Below, one piece after another: positions 6,415 through 13,212 of a DNA stretch of 14,215 nucleotides. This DNA is from Omnitrophica bacterium RIFOXYB12_FULL_50_7 (lineage in GTDB: Bacteria; Omnitrophota; Omnitrophia; Omnitrophales; Aquincolibacteriaceae), in assembly GCA_001804345.1 (NCBI GenBank), contig MHFU01000140.1, positions 28,871 through 43,085 of the forward strand, written 5' to 3'. Positions within the stretch are counted from its first letter, which is position 1; each line of letters opens with the position of its first letter. Made by a program: the position numbers and the translations under genes. The notes under the pieces are model-generated. The model had not been told where the DNA came from, did not search any database, and worked only from the letters and a program-made list of their open reading frames with translations.

Positions 6415-8507
6415 GTTGCAAGCACCCTCTGGCAATGTTCGAACACTTCTTCCACGGAAATATGCGTAAGACAGGCTTTTGTCTCTTTGGCTTTGCAGAC
6501 GCCATCGTAACAGGGCTGGCAAGGCAAATGATGCGAGAGCACGTCGATCTTTTTTCCGGGCGGGAGATGACGCTTGGCGTCCGTCGGACCAAACAGGGCC
6601 ACGACTGGAACATTCATGGCCGCGGCCATATGAAGCGGCGCCGTATCCCCCGTCACGACCAAATGAAGCTGTTTGAAAAAAGCCGGCAATTCCTCCAACG
6701 CGGTTTTGCCAATAAGGTCGAGGACCTTGCCGGACCCGAAAGAATAGAAAGGAGTCCCGAGATCCGTTTCATCCGGAGAGCCGATCAGGACGATCCGCGT
6801 GTCATATTTCTCAAAAAGCCGTTTGGCAAGAGCGACGAAATGTTCCGCGGGCCAACGTTTGCTCGGCCAGTTGGGGCTCGATCCCATCACAAGCCCAATG
6901 ATTTTGGTGGATTCTTTGGGCTCGAGAGTGCCGATCATCTGTTTTGCTTTTTCGAGACTCTCAGGTTTTGGCCAAAGCTCGAGCGTATCATCGAATTTGA
7001 TCACCCCGGCTTTCGATAACACGCGGAACTGATGGCGAAGAGGCGAATCCCCAACCTCGAAGGTCCTGTCAGGCCGGTTCAAAAGCCAGCCCCATCTTCC
7101 GCGCGCAAAACCGAAGCGCTGGACCGCCCCTCCAAGATACGCCAGAAGATGCGTCCACTTGTTATTGTGGAGATCGACCGACATATCAAAACCTTCGCGA
7201 CGAACGCGGCGCGCGGTCTTTAAAAGATAAAAAATGTTTGAAAGTTTTTTCCGGTCCACCAGGATCATGTCATCCAGATAAGGACATGCCGCTATGATGG
7301 GCGCAAGCTTACGATCGACCAGGAGTGTGATCGCAGCGTCCGGAAAACGTTCTTTAAGCATTCTGAGACTCGGCACAACCAGGATAAGGTCCCCCATCGC
7401 CCCAAGTTTGATTACAAGGATCCGCCGCCGCTTGCGGACTTCTTGATAGACCGCGAGCGTTTTCCGGACCATTTGTTCCAGGTTAAACTTCTCTTCTACT
7501 TTTTTCCGCAACTTCACCGCGAACGCTTTAGCCTTGTCCCGGTCCATCAAAAGCTCATACATCGCCTCGGCCATTGCGGGGATATTTTTCGGAGGAAAAA
7601 GAAGCCCGGTCTCGTGAGGATCAATAATATCCCGCACGCCGCCCAGCCAGGTCGCAGCAACCGGTGTCCCCACGGCGCCGGCCTCAATGACCACCCGGCC
7701 AAAAGGCTCCGGGATGAGCGAAGAAAGCACCAGGAGATCCGACTCGGCCAAAAGTCCCGCGACATCGCGCGTCGGCGGAAGGATCTTGACACAGGTCTCA
7801 AGCCCGAATTGATGGACCGTTTTTTTCATCAGATCCGTGTAGCGGTGTCGGCCGCGGCCTTCGGAACCGACGATCCGGACTTCGAAATGAGAAAGCCGGC
7901 TGCGCAGCAGATGAACGGCCTTAAGAAAATCCACCTGCCCTTTGGCCGCTGAAAACCGACCGATGTGAATGATCCGCAGGGGTCCTTTGTGCTTTTCAAA
8001 TTTCGCAAATGAAAAAGTGAATTGCGAAAGATCGACACCGCGCGGGATCAACCGGATGCGGTCCGGCGGAACATTGAACTCATCGATCATTCTCCGGCCG
8101 ATCGCATGCGACGCCACAATCACGCGCCTCCCCCACCCCATGACAAAGCTCATCGGATGAACGGCATAATATCCGTGACAGGTCGTAACAAAGGGAATGC
8201 CGGTCTTGCGCGCCGCGAGCCATCCGAGCCAGGCCGGGACGCGGCTACGGGCATGAAGGATGTCCACGCGCTCCCGTTGAATAATTTTCACAAGTTCTTC
8301 AACCAGGAAAAGCGATGCCAGGGATTTCTGATGCACAGGCAGCCCGTAATGCGGAATTCCGATCTTCTGGAGTTCGGCCACAAGCGCCCCGCCGGAGGAG
8401 ACGACCACGGTTGCATGTCCTTCTTTTTTCATGGCTCGCGCCAGATCCACCACCCCGCGCTCGGTCCCGCCGAGCTCAAGCGCCGGCAAAAGCTGCATCA
8501 CTTTCAT
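6411..8507 (-). CDS. Fused glycosyltransferase: GT4 domain plus GT9 (heptosyltransferase-like) domain
   Basis: The protein has 698 residues and two GT-B enzymes in one chain. Residues 1 to about 358 form a GT4 (WaaG-like) enzyme: LELGGTERGVVDLA (10-23), IPRGVDLSQF (154-163), IHIGRFSAAKGQ (180-191), and the E-x7-E motif with E267 and E275 in EPFGRVVIEA. A short basic linker (VRKRRR) leads to the GT9 domain (362-698). This domain starts with ILVIKLGAMGDLILVVPSL and carries the donor-site TGDTAPLHMAAA and VVALFGPTDAKR. Both catalytic regions look complete, so the protein likely makes two successive LPS-core additions at the cytoplasmic side of the membrane. Its ATG overlaps the stop of a repeat-derived micro-ORF, and its own stop overlaps the next start, both as ATGA. 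The sugars transferred cannot be deduced. Confidence 0.9.
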   Translation of the reverse strand: MKVMQLLPALELGGTERGVVDLARAMKKEGHATVVVSSGGALVAELQKIGIPHYGLPVHQKSLASLFLVEELVKIIQRERVDILHARSRVPAWLGWLAARKTGIPFVTTCHGYYAVHPMSFVMGWGRRVIVASHAIGRRMIDEFNVPPDRIRLIPRGVDLSQFTFSFAKFEKHKGPLRIIHIGRFSAAKGQVDFLKAVHLLRSRLSHFEVRIVGSEGRGRHRYTDLMKKTVHQFGLETCVKILPPTRDVAGLLAESDLLVLSSLIPEPFGRVVIEAGAVGTPVAATWLGGVRDIIDPHETGLLFPPKNIPAMAEAMYELLMDRDKAKAFAVKLRKKVEEKFNLEQMVRKTLAVYQEVRKRRRILVIKLGAMGDLILVVPSLRMLKERFPDAAITLLVDRKLAPIIAACPYLDDMILVDRKKLSNIFYLLKTARRVRREGFDMSVDLHNNKWTHLLAYLGGAVQRFGFARGRWGWLLNRPDRTFEVGDSPLRHQFRVLSKAGVIKFDDTLELWPKPESLEKAKQMIGTLEPKESTKIIGLVMGSSPNWPSKRWPAEHFVALAKRLFEKYDTRIVLIGSPDETDLGTPFYSFGSGKVLDLIGKTALEELPAFFKQLHLVVTGDTAPLHMAAAMNVPVVALFGPTDAKRHLPPGKKIDVLSHHLPCQPCYDGVCKAKETKACLTHISVEEVFEHCQRVLAT

Positions 8508-8578
8508 ATTAGAGCTCCCGCAGTTTGGTGACTGTCACCAAAAGTGACAGTCACTCTTCTGCCTCTAACGGGGTTCAT
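8504..8578 (-). CDS. Repeat-derived 24-residue micro-ORF between two LPS genes
   Basis: The peptide begins MNPVRGRRVTVTF and ends TAGALI. Its ATG overlaps the stop codon of the upstream LpxL-ELM1 gene as ATGA, and its own TGA overlaps the ATG of the downstream GT4-GT9 gene as ATGA. The final residues GALI repeat the last four residues of the upstream protein, because the junction sequence is duplicated on both sides of a palindrome. The middle of the peptide is encoded by the palindrome. It may have no function as a peptide and serve only to carry ribosomes across the insertion. Translation is inferred from the two overlaps. Confidence 0.45.
   Translation of the reverse strand: MNPVRGRRVTVTFGDSHQTAGALI
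8528..8554. repeat. 11-bp perfect REP-like palindrome
   Basis: GTGACTGTCAC (8528-8538) pairs with GTGACAGTCAC (8544-8554) around the loop CAAAA. Each arm is itself nearly palindromic. It shares the GTGAC/GTCAC core with the palindrome in the GT9 gene at 5626-5670, which suggests a common repeat family. Confidence 0.8.
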
Positions 8579-10524
8579 ATCAGAGCCCCCAACCGCTCGA
8601 TCAGCGCATCTTTTTCGCGTTGAAGGACCGGTGTGGCCGGTTTCCTAAAAAGTTCGGAAATGTTTTTTTCCAGATCCGCCAATCCGCTCAAGGTTACGAG
8701 CCCGCGCTGAGAGAGGATCTGATGAAAACGGTAATGTTTTTCAGGAAGCTCGCCTTCCCCGAGGCTCAGCACGATCACACGCTTGCCCGTTCCCACGGCT
8801 TCCGAGATCATGGCAAGGCTGTCTTCGGTTACGATCAAAAGGTCCGCAAGCCCCATCATACCGCCCGCCGCGTAAGGAGGATTCTCTTCATGGGCGATCA
8901 CAAGGAACCGGCAGGCCGGCTGCGCAGCGAGCGCACTCTTGAGAAAACGTTCCACAGGCGCGGAAGTTCGCCGTGACGTGGTGATCATATAATCTCCGGC
9001 GCGCGGGCTCGCACGTTTTAAAGTCGAGCAAAGTTTTTCCATGTCCGAGATTGTCAGGTCATAATCACGTGTTGCGCCGCCAAGAAATACCGCCATCTTC
9101 GGCCGGCCCCCTTCGCCCAGTTTTGCTTGCAGCTGTTTCACATCTGCCCCGCGATCCAAGGTCTTGTAACCGCTTGGCATGATCACCGAGCGGAGTGCCC
9201 GCTTGGGCACTTGGCCGCCATCATGGGCCGGTACAATCGCAAGATCATAATGGGTCAGGGAATAAGGAAAGGGCGGGTTCATGATCACAATCGACTTCGC
9301 GCCGGTCTCTTGCACCAAGAGCCTCTGAAGCGGCGCAAGCCCGGAACCGGCCGCGATAATGAAATCTGCGTTCGCTTGCTCGATTGCTTTTTGGGTTTCC
9401 GGCGTAAAAAAGGGCGTGAGCCAGTGGAGTCTTCCCTGGATCCAGGGTTTCATCAAAAACGCCATCAAGAATAACGCGGTCCGGTGGAATGCGGAGCGGT
9501 ATTCCACATGGATCCTTTCCGTTTCAAACTTGAGACCGGGACGGCCGTGGAATTCCTTGAAGCCCGCGAGCATCTCCGCCACGACCTCGGACTGTTTGAA
9601 ATGCCCGGCCTTGCCGTCCGAGAGGATCACGATCTTCCTGTCCCAACAATACTTCCATCGTTTGTTCTCCCAAAGCCACTGGTTTGGAAATTTCCGGATA
9701 AAACCTTCGAGCACCTCCAGGTATTGCCGGGCCTGAAACTCGACACGCGCCTGGGGCGCAAGCGACGGATCATCTTTCAGAACCTCCCCGGCATAGACTT
9801 CGTGCTCAGGGCCTCCGGTTCTCACGATAAAAAACGGCATAATGAACGCGCCCGTACGATGCGCCAACTGGAAAGCTCCGGTCGGAACCGTGGTCCTCCG
9901 GCCAAAGAAGGGTAGAATGATCCCCTCGGTTTTGCCGGCAGATTGATCTCCCAGGACTCCCACCATTTGTTTTTCGCGAAGCGCGCGGATCAGAGAACGG
10001 ATCCCCACCCCACGGCTGATAGAAACCGAACCATGGCTTTCGCGAAGTTCGTTGATGAGTCCGTTAAGCTTTGGATATTTCTGCTCACGTGTCAGTACGT
10101 GAATTGGCGTACCGCGAAGCCCGGACCAAACCTGCAAAAGCTCCCAGTTCCCGAAATGCGCGGTGATCAACACCCCGCCATGCCCCGAACGAAGAAGCTC
10201 TTCATATCGGTCCGGATTGTGAACCTTGACATGAAGATCATGATGCTCGCGATTCATCCGCTTAAAAGACATCACTTCCACAGCGGACTGCCCCATCGAC
10301 CCAAAATGATCGCGCACGGCTTTCCATCTCGCCTGGGGAGTCAACTGGTTCCCGAGCGCCGCTTTCAGATTGATGTAGGCCACGCGCTGTTTTTTTGAAA
10401 CGTAAAACACCCCACGCCCCACAAGATCGCCGATCCCGAGGCCCATGGCGGAAGGGAGACGCTCAAAAAGAAAAATAAGCGCGCGAACTACCAGACAAGC
10501 GAGTCGGTCAAGCAGATCTTCCAT
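8575..10524 (-). CDS. LpxL/HtrB-type lipid A acyltransferase fused to an ELM1-like domain
   Basis: The protein has 649 residues from the ATG at 10524-10522; a TTG one codon earlier is less likely. The first 295 or so form a lysophospholipid acyltransferase domain of the LpxL/LpxM kind, which adds secondary acyl chains to lipid A at the inner membrane. It has a hydrophobic N-terminus (about 9-22), the catalytic H-x4-E in HFGNWE (123-128), and GDQSAGKTEGIILPFFGR (192-209). Residues from about 297 match the mitochondrial-fission ELM1-like family, a GT-B-like fold of unknown bacterial role: ILSDGKAGH (300-308), FLGGATRDYDL (480-490), TTSRRTSAP (516-524) and YAAGGMMGLADLLIVTEDSLAMISEA. The gene follows lpxK by 4 bp. 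The second domain may be a sugar transferase of the same pathway; that is inferred. Confidence 0.88.
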   Translation of the reverse strand: MEDLLDRLACLVVRALIFLFERLPSAMGLGIGDLVGRGVFYVSKKQRVAYINLKAALGNQLTPQARWKAVRDHFGSMGQSAVEVMSFKRMNREHHDLHVKVHNPDRYEELLRSGHGGVLITAHFGNWELLQVWSGLRGTPIHVLTREQKYPKLNGLINELRESHGSVSISRGVGIRSLIRALREKQMVGVLGDQSAGKTEGIILPFFGRRTTVPTGAFQLAHRTGAFIMPFFIVRTGGPEHEVYAGEVLKDDPSLAPQARVEFQARQYLEVLEGFIRKFPNQWLWENKRWKYCWDRKIVILSDGKAGHFKQSEVVAEMLAGFKEFHGRPGLKFETERIHVEYRSAFHRTALFLMAFLMKPWIQGRLHWLTPFFTPETQKAIEQANADFIIAAGSGLAPLQRLLVQETGAKSIVIMNPPFPYSLTHYDLAIVPAHDGGQVPKRALRSVIMPSGYKTLDRGADVKQLQAKLGEGGRPKMAVFLGGATRDYDLTISDMEKLCSTLKRASPRAGDYMITTSRRTSAPVERFLKSALAAQPACRFLVIAHEENPPYAAGGMMGLADLLIVTEDSLAMISEAVGTGKRVIVLSLGEGELPEKHYRFHQILSQRGLVTLSGLADLEKNISELFRKPATPVLQREKDALIERLGALI

Positions 10525-10528
10525 CAAA

Positions 10529-11578
10529 TTAATTCCTCACTCCCAACAGACGGAAAAGCCGGTCAGTGAGGATCTCCTCTCCTGACACGACCCGAAGCCG
10601 CGCGGCAAGAACCAGCGGGTTCAGCGTCTCCGTGATCAACTCGCGGGAACGGTAAAAATCCTTTTCCGTCGTGATGATCTCCTCGGCGCCGGCTGATCGC
10701 GCAACTTCCTTGATCTTCAAAAGTTCTTCTTTTGCGTATTCATGATGGTCCAGGAATTCAAAGTTCCGAACGGTCTTGAGTTGAAAACGCTGCAGCACGA
10801 GCTGGAAGGATCTTGGCGTCCCCACCGCCGCGAAGGTTGCGACGCGCCGGCCGGCCATCTTCTCGACCGCCGTCCGGACTTTGGTCTTGGCACGGTAAAG
10901 AAACAGCACTTCCATGAGGGTCTCGATCATTTTCGCTTGCGGCGCCAGGGTCGTGATCTTTTCCTTGAGTTTCGTGAGCTCCTCGGAGCTCACAAGATTC
11001 ACGTGGGTGAGCACAATGATGGCCGCACGCTTCAGAACGGTGAGCGGTTCACGCAAAACACCGCGAGGGATAAGCTTTCCGTTCCCGAAAGGGTTCAGAG
11101 AATTGACAACCACGATATCGATATCCCGTTGAAGAACCTGATGCTGAAGCCCGTCGTCGAGGATGGCAATATCCACATGTTTTTTTTCTTCTTGGACACG
11201 TTTAGCGACCTTCGCACGATCCTTACCGACGCCGATCACCGCGGTCGGAAGATGATTCTGAAGTTCCAAGGCCTCATCATGGCTGTAGCCTCGCGTAAGG
11301 ACCAAGGGCACGCGCCGGTGCATCCCGATCTTGCGTGCGAGATATTCGACGAAAGGCGTTTTCCCCGTGCCTCCCCAGGTCAGATTGCCGACACTAATGA
11401 CCGGATACGAGAGCCGCTTGCGCGGCAGAACTTTTTTCTCATAAAGCCAGCGGAACGTCCGGACCCCGAGGCCGTACCCCCATGCCGCGAGGGAAAGAAA
11501 CGCCAAGAGGACTCCGCTCGTCGGATCGTTTTGCTTGTCCTCCGCCAAGAGTCGAAAATAATTCTTCATGCTGTCCAT
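10529..11578 (-). CDS. lpxK: Tetraacyldisaccharide 4'-kinase LpxK
   Basis: LpxK phosphorylates the 4' position of the lipid A disaccharide precursor at the inner membrane. The protein has 349 residues from the ATG at 11578-11576, which has AAGGA nine bases ahead; a TTG at 11587 is too close to that site. Landmarks are a hydrophobic N-terminal segment (about 21-37), the Walker A SVGNLTWGGTGKTP (62-75), LTRGYS (94-99), LDDGLQH (140-146), NPFGNGKLIPRGVLREP (162-178), FLDHHEY (275-281) and TTEKDF (303-308). All fit the family and the length is usual. It lies between waaA, with a 61-bp gap partly made of repeat, and the acyltransferase fusion, so three steps of lipid A and Kdo assembly are encoded together. 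Confidence 0.95.
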   Translation of the reverse strand: MDSMKNYFRLLAEDKQNDPTSGVLLAFLSLAAWGYGLGVRTFRWLYEKKVLPRKRLSYPVISVGNLTWGGTGKTPFVEYLARKIGMHRRVPLVLTRGYSHDEALELQNHLPTAVIGVGKDRAKVAKRVQEEKKHVDIAILDDGLQHQVLQRDIDIVVVNSLNPFGNGKLIPRGVLREPLTVLKRAAIIVLTHVNLVSSEELTKLKEKITTLAPQAKMIETLMEVLFLYRAKTKVRTAVEKMAGRRVATFAAVGTPRSFQLVLQRFQLKTVRNFEFLDHHEYAKEELLKIKEVARSAGAEEIITTEKDFYRSRELITETLNPLVLAARLRVVSGEEILTDRLFRLLGVRN

Positions 11579-11633
11579 TTCTATCAATCCTTTCTTGGGG
11601 ATGCCTGCCTCTGAGAGCCTCTAACATATGCCC

Positions 11634-11758
11634 GTCATCCTAAACTTGCCCCGTTTTACACGGCGAGCGAAGCCTGCCTTCCGGCAGGCAGGGATCTCGC
11701 TTCGGGATTTTTCGCCCTGATGCTTTCTTGCGAAAGCAAGAATCAGGCTCAGAATGAC
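11634..11758. repeat. 125-bp dispersed-type repeat forming the 3' end of waaA
   Basis: The ends GTCATCCT (11634-11641) and AGAATGAC (11751-11758) are imperfect inverted copies of the common GTCATTCTGAG repeat terminus. Inside are the stem GCCTGCC/GGCAGGC (11672-11678 with 11683-11689), enclosed by GCGAG/CTCGC (11663-11667, 11696-11700). A second stem is CCTGAT/ATCAGG (11716-11721, 11742-11747) around GCTTTC/GAAAGC. The waaA stop codon (11642-11640) lies in the left end of the repeat, so the repeat codes for the last 38 residues of WaaA. Confidence 0.75.
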
Positions 11759-13058
11759 GCGTTTTGTTAGAGGTCCTAAGAAACGTCAGGATCCACCCGG
11801 CCTGGCGTTTGCTGGCACCCCGTAAACGGTTAACGATCTGAAAAGCCTTTTGCCCCACTTCATGACGCCGGCTCTCACTTGCGAGGAACTCCGCCGCCGC
11901 AGACGACAGTTCGTCCGGAGCCGAGATCCCGAGAGCCCCACCGTCACGATCGAGCTGGTGGTAGATCTTGTGAAAGTTAAAAACATGCGGTCCATGGAGT
12001 ATTGCTTTGCTAAAACGCGCGGGCTCGATCGGGTTCTGCCCTCCGTGAGGGACAAGACTCCCGCCCATGAACACGAGATCCGCGATTCCGTACAGATTCT
12101 TTAAAACGCCCAGTTGATCCAACACCAGCACCGCCGGCGCCGGGCCTTTCTTCTCTAACGATGAAACCATGTCGAAACCATATTTTTCCAATTGCTTTAA
12201 AAGCCCTCGCGAACGCTCGATGTGACGCGGCGCAAGGATCAATTTGAGCGTCGGGAACCGCTCGCGCAACGTTTTAAAAGCCACCATGAGCATTTCTTCT
12301 TCCCCCGGGTGCGTACTGCCTGCGATCCACACCAGGTCTCCGGAGGTATAACCCCAGGCCTGCCGAAGTCCTTGCGCATCCACTCCGCTCTCCGCGGACC
12401 CTGCCTCTTGGTCGAACTTCATATTCCCCATATCCCGCACGGATTCTTCCGCGACGCCCAGTTTCCGGAAACGGACGGCATCTTCTTCAGACTGCGCGAG
12501 CACAAAATCGAGCTTTCCCCACAGAGGTTTTAAAAGCCAGGGAACGATTTTATATCTCTTGAATGAGCGCTCCGAAAGACGGGCATTAATTACGCCCACT
12601 GGAATATTCCGCCCTTTGGCTTCGGTCAAGAGGTTCGGCCAGATCTCGGTTTCTACGAGTAACAAGCAAACCGGCTTGAAAAGATCCAGGAAACGCTTCA
12701 CGACCGGGGTCAAGTCGAATGGAAAATAACAGACGTGGACCCGCTCACCCGCGAATTTTTTTGCAATCCTCTGCCCGGTCGGAGTCACAGTCGTCAGCAA
12801 CAATTCATATTCCGGTGCCGAGGCAAGCCACTCGTGGATGAACTTTTCAACAGCCATCACCTCCCCCACGCTCACCGCGTGGAGCCAGACTATTTTCTTT
12901 CCAACAAATTTTTCGGCCCAATCTTTTGGGAAGATTCCCCGACGTTCCCGCCAAAGCGCGGCCGGCTCTTCGGCCTGGCGAAGCTTGATCAGAAAGATCG
13001 GAAGATAAAAGATCCCGAACGCCGCGAAGGCTAGATTGTATAAAAAAGTTCTCAACAT
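11640..13058 (-). CDS. waaA: 3-deoxy-D-manno-octulosonic acid (Kdo) transferase
   Basis: WaaA (KdtA) transfers Kdo from CMP-Kdo to the lipid A precursor at the inner membrane. The start chosen is the ATG at 13058-13056 (protein MLRTFLYN), which has AGAAGGGA five bases ahead; an ATG at 13094 would add 12 residues. The protein has 472 residues: a membrane anchor at about 4-24, the catalytic-base region LHAVSVGEV with E66, ETEIWPN (136-142), INARLSERS (157-165), and further on LAPRHIERS and GGSLVPHGGQNPIEPA. The natural family length of about 425 is reached near residue 434. The last 38 residues, from HSEPDSCFRKK on, are encoded by a repeat and are probably a non-functional tail. waaA opens the LPS operon. 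Confidence 0.94.
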   Translation of the reverse strand: MLRTFLYNLAFAAFGIFYLPIFLIKLRQAEEPAALWRERRGIFPKDWAEKFVGKKIVWLHAVSVGEVMAVEKFIHEWLASAPEYELLLTTVTPTGQRIAKKFAGERVHVCYFPFDLTPVVKRFLDLFKPVCLLLVETEIWPNLLTEAKGRNIPVGVINARLSERSFKRYKIVPWLLKPLWGKLDFVLAQSEEDAVRFRKLGVAEESVRDMGNMKFDQEAGSAESGVDAQGLRQAWGYTSGDLVWIAGSTHPGEEEMLMVAFKTLRERFPTLKLILAPRHIERSRGLLKQLEKYGFDMVSSLEKKGPAPAVLVLDQLGVLKNLYGIADLVFMGGSLVPHGGQNPIEPARFSKAILHGPHVFNFHKIYHQLDRDGGALGISAPDELSSAAAEFLASESRRHEVGQKAFQIVNRLRGASKRQAGWILTFLRTSNKTRHSEPDSCFRKKASGRKIPKRDPCLPEGRLRSPCKTGQV

Positions 13059-13071
13059 GACAGTCCCTTCT

Positions 13072-13111
13072 CCCATCACCACGTTACAGGTCACCAGATC
13101 ACAATGTCACA
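13072..13111. repeat. Five degenerate 8-bp tandem units in the waaA leader
   Basis: The stretch divides into CCCATCAC, CACGTTAC, AGGTCACC, AGATCACA and ATGTCACA, which share a TCAC or TTAC core at a fixed place. It begins about 14 bp upstream of the waaA start and overlaps the edge of its ribosome-binding region. Confidence 0.45.
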
Positions 13112-13115
13112 AGGC

Positions 13116-13205
13116 CGGTCAACGGACAACGGTCAACGTGATTTTCCCCATAATTCCTTTTTTTACTATATTTATCATTGTCCGTTGCCCTTTGTCCGTT
13201 GACCG
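13116..13205. repeat. 14-bp inverted repeat with doubled arms between xerC and waaA
   Basis: CGGTCAACGGACAA (13116-13129) is a perfect inverted match of TTGTCCGTTGACCG (13192-13205), 62 bases apart. Each side holds a second partial copy at a 14-bp step: GGTCAACG at 13117 and 13131, and TTGTCCGTTG at 13178 and 13192. The AT-rich centre (about 13141-13179) could hold a promoter, with TATAGT read on the minus strand, but no convincing -35 is seen. The repeat may also fold in RNA after xerC. Confidence 0.65.
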
Positions 13206-13212
13206 CTTCCTA

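Larger units (their letters stand above)
8503..8590. repeat. Imperfect 17-bp direct repeats flanking an inserted palindrome
   Basis: TTCATATTAGAGCTCCC (8503-8519) and TTCATATCAGAGCCCCC (8574-8590) agree in 15 of 17 bases and are 71 bp apart. The right copy is the stop-codon end of the LpxL-ELM1 gene; the left copy carries the start of the GT4-GT9 gene. The arrangement looks like a target-site duplication or a tandem duplication around an inserted repeat. Joining the copies would restore a simple ATGA overlap of the two genes. Confidence 0.7.

Noticed and set aside
6415..6522. Upstream extension of the GT9 reading frame to 6522
   Set aside because: It overlaps the GT4-GT9 gene by over 100 bp in another frame and has no conserved sequence; the ATG at 6414 makes an ATGA overlap.
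6435..7019. A 194-codon open frame on the plus strand
   Set aside because: It lies opposite the well-conserved GT9 half of the fused glycosyltransferase and looks like an antisense shadow.
8579..10527. TTG one codon upstream as start of the LpxL-ELM1 gene
   Set aside because: An ATG follows immediately and has a better distance from the likely ribosome binding site.
10742..11614. A 290-codon open frame on the plus strand
   Set aside because: It lies opposite lpxK, has no recognisable domain, and is explained by codon bias of the real gene.
13116..13205. Long inverted repeat as a Rho-independent terminator for xerC
   Set aside because: The arms are 62 bases apart and no T-run follows in the direction of transcription.
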